A DNA stretch of 25,271 bases from a virus. Location of the stretch: the IMG/VR virus record IMGVR_UViG_3300045930_000288, positions 1 through 25,271 of that record. One strand, given 5' to 3'. The position numbers and the translations under genes were made by a program. The notes beneath the pieces are model-generated. The model made no database searches. It saw only the letters and a list, made by a program, of their open reading frames with translations, and was not told the DNA's origin. The first letter of the stretch is position 1. Each line of letters starts with the position of its first letter. Positions 13,552-20,034 of the stretch are shown here, piece after piece.

Positions 13552-15195
13552 TTAATTCAGTGGGGCTTGCGCCGCGGCGCTGACGCCGCGGCCGACGCCG
13601 GAGGTGTTGCCCGCGGGCAGCAGGTTGTTTTTGGAAACTTCGTCGGCGAACGACTGGCCGATGATCTGGCCCACCCACCGCCAGAAACCGAACTGGTTGA
13701 CGTCGCCGCTGAGCTGGCCGCCGGCCATCACGCCGATGCCCGACAAGAAGGTCGTCTGGCCGCCGCTGGCGCGCATGGTCCGTGCCGTCTCGCTGGCACC
13801 GGTTACGGCAGCCTGCTCGAACATATTCAGGCCCGCGTTGTAGCCAGCCTGCTCGGCGCGGGCCTGGGCGGTGGCGGCCCCGGCGGATTGCACGCCCAGC
13901 GCTCCCTCGCGGCTGACAGTCTTGGCGATTTCCGCCCGGTTCATTTCGATCGCCGCGCGTGAGGCGGGGTCGCCAAGACGCTGTTGCAAGCCCAGGGCGA
14001 CGTTGTCCCGGCTGGCCGGGGCCGCGCCGGCGCGGGTGATCTTGGCCAGCGTGGCCTGCGCCTCTTCGCGGGCGGCCAGGTAGGCCTCGTAGGCCGATGA
14101 AATCTCCTCGTTTTCCTGCAGGAACTCGGCCCGGTCGGCTTCGTGCAGGCCGCGGACGGCTTCGAACGCGCCGACAAAGTCGGGCTTTTGGCCGGCGATG
14201 TCGGGCAGCCGCGTGGCCACCTTGTGGGCAAAGGCCCGCATGCGGTCGCCGGCGACGCGGGCCGCGCCGCTTTTGCCCTCGCCCTGCGTCTCGCCGCGGC
14301 CGGCGTAGTACTTGGTCATGGCCGACAGCAGGGCGGCTGTCTGCTCGGCGCTGCCGCCGATCCGGCGGCCGCCTTCCAGGGCGATGGCCATCGGGCCGGC
14401 CAGGGTCTCGGCGTCGACTTCCGACGGCTTGCCGGCCTCGATCAGCATGTTGACCAGCTGCCGCGGGCTGTGCTGCTTGCCGGTCATCGTGGCCACCTTG
14501 CCGGCGATGCTGCTGGCGGCCAGGGCGTCGATGATGGGGTGCATGCCCATCACCTGTTCGTAGTCTTTTTCGAAGCCAAAACTGTGGGCCTGAAACAGCA
14601 CCTCGTAGGCGGTCTGGCGGCTGGCCCCGCTGGCCATCGCGGCGGCGTCGGCGCGGCGGGTCATGCCGGTGAGGGCTCCGGGGCCCATGTCGGTGGCCAG
14701 CTGGGCCAGCTTGCGGCGCTGGTCGTCGACGCCGCGCAGCGAGCCCAGCGCTTCGTCGGATTCCTGGCGGGCGTGACGAAAGGCGTCGCCGACCAGCCGC
14801 ACGGCGGCGCCTAGCGTGAGGTAGCCGGCGGCAAACTGCGTGATCTGGCCCAAGGCCGTTGGACCCAGTGCGTCGTCCTGCGCGCGGCCGGCGGCCTCCA
14901 GCTCGCCGCGGGCGCGGGCCACGGCGCGGCCGTAGGTCTCGTGCGTGATTTTGCCGCGGGCCAGGACGGTGTCGAGCCGCTGCACCTGCGTGGCGTAGCG
15001 CTCCAGCGGCGTGGCGTTGATCTGCGTCGTGCGTTTGGCGAACCGCTCCAGCTCGGCCTCGGCCCGCTTGGCCTCCTTGGCGATCTTGCTGGCGCCCTGC
15101 TCGACGCGCGTTTCGGCCTGCGCGACGTTATTGAGACCAATAACGGCCTTGCCCTCCTTGATGAGCATTTCGAGCGTGAGGGATGAATCAGGCAA
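13552..15195 (-). CDS. tape measure protein
   Basis: The 547-residue protein is the largest mainly helical chain in the tail module. It has an N-terminal coiled coil (about residues 20-130, Ala/Glu/Arg/Leu-rich), a hydrophobic segment near 110-130 (ALGQITQFAAGYLTLGAAVRLV), and further long helices to about residue 440. A Gly/Ala-rich end follows. Helical bulk, a central hydrophobic stretch and position right after the tail chaperone gene are the marks of tape measure proteins, which set tail length and line the tail lumen. By the usual rule of about 0.15 nm per residue the tail would be roughly 80 nm. The start is TTG at 15195, which follows the -1-frame stop by 6 bases. Confidence 0.8.
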   Translation of the reverse strand: MPDSSLTLEMLIKEGKAVIGLNNVAQAETRVEQGASKIAKEAKRAEAELERFAKRTTQINATPLERYATQVQRLDTVLARGKITHETYGRAVARARGELEAAGRAQDDALGPTALGQITQFAAGYLTLGAAVRLVGDAFRHARQESDEALGSLRGVDDQRRKLAQLATDMGPGALTGMTRRADAAAMASGASRQTAYEVLFQAHSFGFEKDYEQVMGMHPIIDALAASSIAGKVATMTGKQHSPRQLVNMLIEAGKPSEVDAETLAGPMAIALEGGRRIGGSAEQTAALLSAMTKYYAGRGETQGEGKSGAARVAGDRMRAFAHKVATRLPDIAGQKPDFVGAFEAVRGLHEADRAEFLQENEEISSAYEAYLAAREEAQATLAKITRAGAAPASRDNVALGLQQRLGDPASRAAIEMNRAEIAKTVSREGALGVQSAGAATAQARAEQAGYNAGLNMFEQAAVTGASETARTMRASGGQTTFLSGIGVMAGGQLSGDVNQFGFWRWVGQIIGQSFADEVSKNNLLPAGNTSGVGRGVSAAAQAPLN

Positions 15196-15201
15196 GGGCG
15201 G

Positions 15202-15383
15202 TTACTGGTCGCGTTGGAACAAAAGTTGGTGGACGTGGATGGGCTCTTGATCCGCCTGGCCGGTAGCCAGGGCGGCCAGGTCGGCTAGGGTGGGGCGGTA
15301 GTGAGGATCTCGGCCGCGGGCCCAGCGCTGGAAGCGGAGCCAGCGGGTGATGCCCGGTCGGCGATACTCGATTCCCGCATCGC
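15202..15383 (-). CDS. -1 frame extension of the tail chaperone gene
   Basis: After the A9 run the -1 frame continues for 60 residues as SDAGIEYRRPGITRWLRFQR and onward to LLFQRDQ. This has far more protein-like composition than the zero frame, which turns into Ser/Ala/Pro-rich sequence. Its stop (15204-15202) ends 6 bases before the tape measure start, filling the gap that the zero-frame stop at 15285 leaves open. The fused product would be about 311 residues. It could also be expressed from a GTG just before the A run, but no ribosome binding site supports that. Confidence 0.7.
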
Positions 15384-16136
15384 TTTTTTTTTGCACCAGG
15401 CCAGCAGGGTTTCTAAATCGCAGAGCGTGTCGAGCACGCGCTTGGTCAGCTCGTCGCTGAACAGGCCCAGCAGGGCCGCCTCGACGCGCGACAGGCGATA
15501 GTTGGCCGACAGGGCCAGGACGGCGCCGTCGATCTGGCCCTGAAAATCGAACCGCGAAAAATCGGCCTCGCTGGCCGTGGCGTCGCGGACGCGGAGCCAG
15601 CCCTCGGCCAGCTCCCACAGGGCGGCGTAGCGGCCGATCACGCCGCTGGTCGTCCATTTGCCGTCGGCGGCCAGGTCCAGCCGTTGCGGCAGCTGCACGG
15701 TCCAGGTCAATTCGCTTTGGTCGCCTTCGCCGCGCTCGCTGTACGAACGCGCCAGCGGCACAATCCACGGCTGACCGTCCTGCAGGCTGACGGCTTCGCC
15801 GGCCAACAGCTTGTCGCGGGCCAGGTCCAGCGGGCCAGGCGGGGCATCGGTGTAGTAGCCGACCCAGATTCCAGGGTCGGCTTGGGCCCCGCCAGCGTCA
15901 GCGCAGCGGGGGGGAACACGTCGCCAGGTCTGGGACTTCTTGTGGTAGCCGCACTGGCCGGGGCTGTAGGTGTCTTGCTGCGCGCAGACGACGCCGCTTT
16001 GCCCATCGAGGGCGTGGTCGACCGGCGTGCAGTCGATGCTCTGGCCGTCATCGAAGGCGTAGGCCAGGCCCAGCTGTGCGGCTTCGGCCGGCGTCAGCGT
16101 GCGGCGATCGGGGATGAAGTAAAAAAACGTGCGCAC
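15285..16136 (-). CDS. probable tail assembly chaperone, zero-frame product
   Basis: The zero-frame protein has 283 residues and lies between the tail tube and tape measure genes, where lambda-like phages encode gpG. The start is placed at GTG 16136, because the longer frame upstream overlaps another gene and is low-complexity; the GTG has GGGG about 8 bases upstream, supplied by repeat A. Residues 1-60 (FFYFIPDRRTLTPAEAAQLG) are mixed, and the C-terminal part is helical. At codons 249-251 (AAA AAA AAA, 15392-15384) a -1 slip gives a 311-residue fusion. Residues 75-85 (PPRCADAGGAQ) come from a copy of repeat A inserted in frame. This gene is larger than typical gpG, so the identity is inferred from position and the slippery site. 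Confidence 0.6.
   Translation of the reverse strand: MRTFFYFIPDRRTLTPAEAAQLGLAYAFDDGQSIDCTPVDHALDGQSGVVCAQQDTYSPGQCGYHKKSQTWRRVPPRCADAGGAQADPGIWVGYYTDAPPGPLDLARDKLLAGEAVSLQDGQPWIVPLARSYSERGEGDQSELTWTVQLPQRLDLAADGKWTTSGVIGRYAALWELAEGWLRVRDATASEADFSRFDFQGQIDGAVLALSANYRLSRVEAALLGLFSDELTKRVLDTLCDLETLLAWCKKKAMRESSIADRASPAGSASSAGPAAEILTTAPP
15384..15392 (-). promoter_or_regulatory. A9 slippery site for programmed -1 frameshifting
   Basis: The zero frame reads TGC AAA AAA AAA GCG, which contains the A AAA AAA heptamer, an efficient -1 slippery sequence. A shift there joins two well-formed coding stretches. A base-calling or assembly error in the homopolymer could mimic this, so the run length should be confirmed. 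Confidence 0.65.
15884..15914. repeat. repeat A copy inside a coding sequence
   Basis: GGGCCCCGCCAGCG ... GCAGCGGGGGGG is the same element found between other genes. The 31 bases contribute residues PPRCADAGGAQ to the chaperone protein and keep the reading frame. It shows one more G than its relatives, which is what keeps the frame open. Confidence 0.85.
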
Positions 16137-16144
16137 AGTGTTTT

Positions 16145-16190
16145 CCCCGCTGCGTGCGGGGACCCAATAGTTGCTAGTCGGACTAGCAAA
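16145..16190. repeat. short repeat A plus palindrome B at a gene start
   Basis: CCCCGCTGCG ... GGGGACCC (16145-16165) is followed by palindrome B (16171-16190). On the minus strand the A copy reads GCAGCGGGGAAAACACTGTG and so supplies the ribosome binding site of the chaperone gene. Confidence 0.75.
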
Positions 16191-16203
16191 CGGGGCTCGG
16201 GGT

Positions 16204-16515
16204 TTAGGGCTCGCCGGTGCCGACGATTTGTTTGCTGTGTTGTTTCTCGCCGGCGTGTTTCTGCGCTTCGGCGGCGCAGCGGTCGGCCAGGTCGTTGCGG
16301 AATTTGTGGAAGCGATCACCGATGGCGGCCAGCCGGCGGTCGTATTCCGCGGGCGGCTGTTGTTTTTGCTCGAGCTGGCCCAGCTCGGCCGCGAGGGCCA
16401 GCAGCTCCTTGACCTCGCCGGGCACGAGCTGCGGCACGAGGGCCAGGGCCTGCAGGCGGGAGTAGGGGCCGCAGCGGGTCAGGACGGCGACGCAGGCCTG
16501 GGTGTCATTGGTCAT
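16204..16515 (-). CDS. small helical protein of the tail chaperone region
   Basis: The 103-residue protein is nearly all helical with a Leu/Glu/Gln-rich coiled coil (about residues 30-60) and a charged C-terminus. It lies between tail tube and chaperone genes, so it may be the short gpG-like partner or another tail assembly factor. Its ATG (16515) sits inside an iterated CCAATGA heptamer repeat, so start codons occur in all three frames every 7 bases; the frame used is the one with an open product. An upstream GAAGGA may act as ribosome binding site. No family was recognised. Confidence 0.6.
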   Translation of the reverse strand: MTNDTQACVAVLTRCGPYSRLQALALVPQLVPGEVKELLALAAELGQLEQKQQPPAEYDRRLAAIGDRFHKFRNDLADRCAAEAQKHAGEKQHSKQIVGTGEP

Positions 16516-16529
16516 TGGTCATTGGTCCT
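16504..16529. repeat. heptamer repeat F (GTCATTG) at a start codon
   Basis: Three units of GTCATTG plus a diverged end supply, on the minus strand, ATGs at 16522, 16515 and 16508 in three different frames. Only the middle one opens the 103-residue gene. Confidence 0.8.
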
Positions 16530-16540
16530 TCGTCATTCGC

Positions 16541-16580
16541 GGAGCCGTGTTACGCTGCGCGAAACACAGCCACCCATTTC
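16541..16580. repeat. dispersed repeat G (GTGTT..CGCGCAGCG..ACAC)
   Basis: This is an imperfect hairpin around GTGTTACGCTGCGCGAAACAC, ending before the tail tube stop codon. I recall similar intergenic elements in planctomycetes; that is unverified. Confidence 0.5.
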
Positions 16581-16587
16581 ATGGCTA

Positions 16588-17514
16588 TCAGGTGATCGCG
16601 GAGGCGGTGTTGATGACTAAGGGGGCGTTGGTGCCGTCGTAGCGCAGGGGCAGGTTGACGGTGACCTCGTCGAGGCCGTTGCCGGAGCCTTCGAAACCAT
16701 CGGGGTGCGGCAGGCCGGCGGCCGTGAACTTGATGTGCTCGCTGGTGCCGTCGGCCACGAACGTGCTGCCGGCGGCCCGCTTGCGGAGATAAATCTTGGT
16801 GCTGGCGTGGGTGATGTTGCGGCCGGTGAGCGGCAGCACGGTCGATTTCCACCATTCGCTGTCGATGCCGCTGAACGTGATCGAGGGGTCGATCTCGACG
16901 ATCCGGCAGCTGGTGGGCCAGATGTCGCTGTCGGCCCCGACCTGCTCGGCCGAAATGCCGAAATTGATCTCCATCCGGCGGACCTGCGGCAGCGTGTAGG
17001 CGCTGGATCCGTCGTGCAGGCTGACGCTGCCGATGGTGAACCGCTCGGCGTCGGTGATCGCCGGCAGCGATTGGCTCTCGCTGATGACGACCGGCTCGTT
17101 GACCCCGTCGTACGTGGCCAGGACCACGTACTCGAGGACCGCGTCGCCCTGGTGGTCTACCGTCAGCCGGGAGGGATAGCAGATCCCCTCTTTGATCGTC
17201 CACATCCGATGATTGCCGCCGGCCGTTCTGGTGCCGCCCTCGGTGTGCTTTTGGGCGTAGACCAGGAACGGGGCGGAGCTGGTCAGGGCCGTGCCGGTCA
17301 GGCCGCAGGCGCCCAGGGCCACGGCGATCTGCCGCGTGGCGAAATCGGCCATCGGGTTCTGGGCGTAGATCGATTGGAAGCGGGCATAGACCTCGCCGCT
17401 GGTGGCCTGCTGGCGGACTTCCGTGCCGGTGCGCACGCCGCGCTTGCTGGTCGCGCCGATCACGGTGCCGCCGAGCTTCACCGCGTAGATACCGTGCATT
17501 CGGGAAACGGTCAT
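16588..17514 (-). CDS. major tail tube protein
   Basis: The 308-residue protein is beta-rich with long amphipathic strands throughout, as in tail tube proteins (TVIGATSKRGVRTGTEVRQQ near the N-terminus, VEIDPSITFSGIDSEWWKST in the middle, DEVTVNLPLRYDG at the end). The N-terminal half is Ala-rich and may form the tube-packing loop. Its position between the head-tail joining protein and the chaperone/tape measure region is where siphophages encode the tube subunit. The start is ATG with AGAGGA about 5 bases upstream, a strong ribosome binding site suited to an abundant protein. The length is at the upper end for tube subunits, so an added C-terminal domain is possible. Confidence 0.75.
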   Translation of the reverse strand: MTVSRMHGIYAVKLGGTVIGATSKRGVRTGTEVRQQATSGEVYARFQSIYAQNPMADFATRQIAVALGACGLTGTALTSSAPFLVYAQKHTEGGTRTAGGNHRMWTIKEGICYPSRLTVDHQGDAVLEYVVLATYDGVNEPVVISESQSLPAITDAERFTIGSVSLHDGSSAYTLPQVRRMEINFGISAEQVGADSDIWPTSCRIVEIDPSITFSGIDSEWWKSTVLPLTGRNITHASTKIYLRKRAAGSTFVADGTSEHIKFTAAGLPHPDGFEGSGNGLDEVTVNLPLRYDGTNAPLVINTASAIT

Positions 17515-17523
17515 GGTGTCCTC

Positions 17524-18009
17524 TTACGCGGCGCGTGTTCGGGTGGCGGTGCGGCCCAGCTTGGTGAACAGGTAGTGCTGGAAAAAGCCGGCCTCGCGGG
17601 CGAGCTCCTGGGCCTCGGCCTGGCTGACGGTGGTCAGCTCGCGGCGCATGTTGACGTTGCTGTGCGGGTTTTTGAAATTGAAGACCGGGGCGTGCATGAT
17701 CACGCGGACGCGGGCCTCGGCGCGGGTGGCGGTGGCCACGATCCGCGGGCTCGAGGCGTCGGTGCGGCCCTGGCCGCTGTAGACCAGCGGGTAGGTGTGG
17801 CCGAACTTTTTGTATTTGCGGAATTCGTAGTGCGGGTTGCGCTTGGTGTAGCCGTACTCGGTGGCGCCGCGGTGCGTGAAGTGTTTGCGGAAAAAGTGCT
17901 GGTGCCAGTACTGGCCCATCAGCCGCACGGTCTCGCGGTTGATGGTGTTCAGCTCGCGCTGCATCAGCTTGGGCGTGGGGCCTCGTTTGGTGATGATGAT
18001 CTCGTACAC
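17524..18009 (-). CDS. head-tail joining protein, HK97 gp10-like
   Basis: The 161-residue basic protein opens with a helix of the kind seen in HK97 gp10-type tail completion proteins (LMQRELNTINRETVRLMGQYWHQHFFRKHF). Arg/Lys/Tyr-rich strands follow, with PHYEFRKYKKFGHTYPLVYSGQGR near the middle. It lies just before the tail tube gene, the normal place for such a protein, which closes the tail end that meets the head. The start is GTG 18009; its ribosome binding site GCGGGGG, 8 bases upstream, belongs to repeat A. The family assignment is from recognition without a profile search. Confidence 0.6.
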   Translation of the reverse strand: MYEIIITKRGPTPKLMQRELNTINRETVRLMGQYWHQHFFRKHFTHRGATEYGYTKRNPHYEFRKYKKFGHTYPLVYSGQGRTDASSPRIVATATRAEARVRVIMHAPVFNFKNPHSNVNMRRELTTVSQAEAQELAREAGFFQHYLFTKLGRTATRTRAA

Positions 18010-18017
18010 TGTGTTTT

Positions 18018-18047
18018 CCCCCGCTGCGATGAATCTTGCGGGGCCCG
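18018..18047. repeat. repeat A copy supplying a ribosome binding site
   Basis: On the minus strand the sequence runs GGGCCCCGC ... GCAGCGGGGGAAAACACAGTG, and its final GTG is the start codon of the joining protein. The same GCAGCGGGG-AAAACAC-n-GTG string stands before the chaperone gene at 16136. Confidence 0.85.
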
Positions 18048-18095
18048 CGTCAGTTGGTTGATTGGTCGGTTTTCATAAGTTGCCGTGATGGCTCA

Positions 18096-18632
18096 TCACC
18101 GGACGCCGATGCCGTATTGCAGCTCGAGGATGGCCCAGTGGTGGTCGCCTTCGCCGACCGCGTCGTCCTTCGTCGAGCGCAGCGGGCCGTGGAAGGTGAC
18201 CAGGTCGATCGCCAGGTAGCCGGCCTGATAGGCCAGCTCGAGCAGCTCGTCGATGATCACGCCGATCGTGTTTTTGAATTGCCGCTCCAGGGCCGCGACG
18301 TCGCCGGCCAGGTGGGCCGGGACGTTTTCCTCGAGGGCGATGGCCAGCTTGCCGGCCTCGGGGTAGGTCTCGGTGGCCACGCGGGCCTTGCTATAGCCGG
18401 CCTGGTTGGCCGTCATCAGGATGGCGAAGGGCCGCAGGCCGATGATGTCGTCGGCCGTATAGGCGTCCTGGTCGTTGGGCGGGACGGGCAGGTCGTCGAT
18501 GAAGATTTTGGCCAGGGCGGCGGCCTGGTTGGTGGCCCCGCACCAGGTGCGGAAGCGGGCGCAGTCGGCCAGCGTGAGCCGGAGGTTTTCCTCGGCCAGC
18601 GTGATTCCGCCTTCGGCTGCTTCCAGGGGCAC
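18096..18632 (-). CDS. head-tail or tail terminator-type structural protein
   Basis: The 178-residue protein is mainly helical in its first half (ITLAEENLRLTLADCARFRTWC) and mixed in the second, with a final DHHWAILELQYGIGVR strand. Small proteins of this size between capsid and tail tube genes usually form the head-tail interface or tail terminator. The start is GTG at 18632, without a good Shine-Dalgarno site, and the segment from Gly9 could equally be the true N-terminus. It is bordered upstream by repeat A. No family was firmly recognised. Confidence 0.55.
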   Translation of the reverse strand: MPLEAAEGGITLAEENLRLTLADCARFRTWCGATNQAAALAKIFIDDLPVPPNDQDAYTADDIIGLRPFAILMTANQAGYSKARVATETYPEAGKLAIALEENVPAHLAGDVAALERQFKNTIGVIIDELLELAYQAGYLAIDLVTFHGPLRSTKDDAVGEGDHHWAILELQYGIGVR

Positions 18633-18655
18633 TGTTTAGGCTCGGATTTAAGGGT

Positions 18656-18685
18656 GGGCCCCGCCGGCTTTAATGCAGCGGGGGG
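18656..18685. repeat. repeat A copy between joining-protein genes
   Basis: GGGCCCCGCCGGCTTTAATG then CAGCGGGGGG keeps the stem but has a diverged centre. In the operon direction it lies 10 bases after a stop codon, in the orientation opposite to the copy at 18018. Confidence 0.8.
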
Positions 18686-18696
18686 AAACGACGGAC

Positions 18697-19080
18697 TCAC
18701 CGGCGGCGGTAGCCGGGCTGGGCGTGGTCTTCGATCGCGGACCGCTCGAGGATCACGGACACCATGCCGTCCTGGTCGGACGGCTTTTCGGTGATGGCGT
18801 AGTCGACGTTCTCAAACGTCACGATGGCGTTCATGGGCAGGGCGGCGATGCCGCCGAAGCGGCTGGCCTCGTCGGTGGTGAACGTGACGCGGCGCTGGCG
18901 GACCTGCTTGCGCGTGTTGCCGATCTGCTTTTCGACGGTCCGCTCCTTGCCGATCAGCGCCGTGAGCGTGCGGGGCGCGTCCTCGCTCTTGAGGCGCACT
19001 TCGATCGACTGGCCCGCTGTTTCCAAGAGCAGCGGGCTGCCGACGCCGGCGATCAGTTCAGAGTGGAAGGACAATTTCAA
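18697..19080 (-). CDS. head-tail connector-type protein
   Basis: The 127-residue protein contains beta segments (SIEVRLKSEDAPRTLTALIG) and a basic helix-like stretch (KQIGNTRKQVRQRRVTF), and ends in a strand and short Arg-rich tail. It is placed where lambdoid phages encode connector or head completion proteins. The start is TTG 19080 with a GAGGGGG element close upstream. Repeat A lies 10 bases after its TGA. Identity is from position and size; no motif assigns a specific family. Confidence 0.55.
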   Translation of the reverse strand: MKLSFHSELIAGVGSPLLLETAGQSIEVRLKSEDAPRTLTALIGKERTVEKQIGNTRKQVRQRRVTFTTDEASRFGGIAALPMNAIVTFENVDYAITEKPSDQDGMVSVILERSAIEDHAQPGYRRR

Positions 19081-19121
19081 GCCCCCTCAAGGGCGAAAAG
19101 TAGGGCGAAAAGTAGCAATTT

Positions 19122-19140
19122 GCCCGTCGTGGCTCACGAC
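19122..19140. repeat. dispersed hairpin D, second copy
   Basis: GCCC plus GTCGTGGCTCACGAC forms the same stem as at 5745-5763 with compensating base changes. Its last base is part of the TAG stop of the capsid-associated gene, so the repeat abuts or supplies that stop. Confidence 0.7.
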
Positions 19141-19901
19141 TACGCGGCGGCGACGACGCGCGAGCTGGGCGACAGCGGAACGTAGCGCAGATACCACTTG
19201 ATGACACCAGCGCGGGCGGCGCTGCTGTTGAGCTTGATCGTGCCGATGGGGCACAAAAACTGCGTCGGCTGCGTGGCAAAGGCATTTGCCTCTTTCACGA
19301 ATCCGGCCGTCACGGGCGTAAAAATGGCCGTCGTGTTGATCGACTGGTACGAGGTGCCGGCGGCGTCGGCGTCGATGTCCACGGCGGCGGCGTTCATATC
19401 GACCGTCGCGGCTGGCGTGGTGGTGGTCAGCGTGAGCTTGACATTCGTCGTGCCGGCGCCGATTGTCGTGGTGACGATGCCAGTGATCTCGACAACCTTG
19501 ATGGGGCCGCCGCTGATGGTGAATAGATCGTCATCACCGCTGAGCACCGCGCCGTCGGACTTTTCGCAGGACCGCGGGGCGGCCAGGATTGCGTCCTGGC
19601 AATAGGCCAGCACCTCGGCCAGGCTGACGCCGTTGCCGTAGGCGGCGGCTGCCGGATAGGTCACCACTCCGGCCGTGCCGGCGAGGATGTCCTCGATATA
19701 GCGGAGCACCTCGGCCATCGACACGCCGTTGCCGGCAGCGGCGGCGGCGGGGTAGGTGGGGATGCCGGCCGTGCCGGATTGGCCGGCCTGGATGAATTCA
19801 AGCCGCTCGAGGATGGTGCCGTCGGCGTTGGCGGCGACGTTGGACGTGGCCACGCCGTTGCTGTTGTTGTCCTGGCCCAGAAAACGCAAACGATTGAACA
19901 T
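19140..19901 (-). CDS. capsid-associated protein with two 32-residue repeats
   Basis: The start is placed at ATG 19901 (MFNRLRFLGQ), because the upstream extension has unrelated basic composition; the product is 253 residues. Residues 43-74 and 75-106 are tandem repeats sharing GTAG..TYPAAAA.GNGVS.AEVL, a module I recall from phage and environmental viral structural proteins. The C-terminal half is Thr/Val/Ala-rich and strand-forming. The gene directly follows the major capsid gene, which fits a decoration or head-associated protein. The stop codon overlaps hairpin D. The family is inferred. Confidence 0.6.
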   Translation of the reverse strand: MFNRLRFLGQDNNSNGVATSNVAANADGTILERLEFIQAGQSGTAGIPTYPAAAAAGNGVSMAEVLRYIEDILAGTAGVVTYPAAAAYGNGVSLAEVLAYCQDAILAAPRSCEKSDGAVLSGDDDLFTISGGPIKVVEITGIVTTTIGAGTTNVKLTLTTTTPAATVDMNAAAVDIDADAAGTSYQSINTTAIFTPVTAGFVKEANAFATQPTQFLCPIGTIKLNSSAARAGVIKWYLRYVPLSPSSRVVAAA

Positions 19902-20002
19902 GGGAAACGTGCTTTCAAAAAAAATGAAGACTCGAAAAATTCGATTGGGCCGGCGTTGCGATCGGCCGGCCACCATTCATTTGGCTGGTGAATTCGCGGG
20001 GC

Positions 20003-20032
20003 GGGCCCCGCAAGATTCATCGCAGCGGGGGG
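20003..20032. repeat. repeat A copy after the capsid gene
   Basis: GGGCCCCGCAAGATTCATCG then CAGCGGGGGG matches the consensus fully and lies 2 bases from the major capsid protein stop codon. In the operon direction it could form an RNA hairpin just behind the stop of the most highly expressed gene. Confidence 0.85.
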
Positions 20033-20034
20033 CA

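Noticed and set aside
16137-16319. N-terminal 61-residue extension of the chaperone gene
   Set aside because: Overlaps gene 16204-16515 and runs through both repeats; Thr/Ala/Pro-rich. The GTG at 16136 has a better-placed site.
16504-16529. GTCATTG iterations considered as replication iterons
   Set aside because: Only three units, no AT-rich region or replication gene nearby, and they match a common intergenic repeat type.
16705-18078. Long plus-strand frame of 457 residues
   Set aside because: Antisense to the tail tube and joining protein genes, with shadow composition rich in Gly, Ala, Val, Asp and Arg.
19902-19976. 25-residue extension of the capsid-associated gene
   Set aside because: Basic, unrelated in composition to the rest, and ATG 19901 begins a natural-looking N-terminus.
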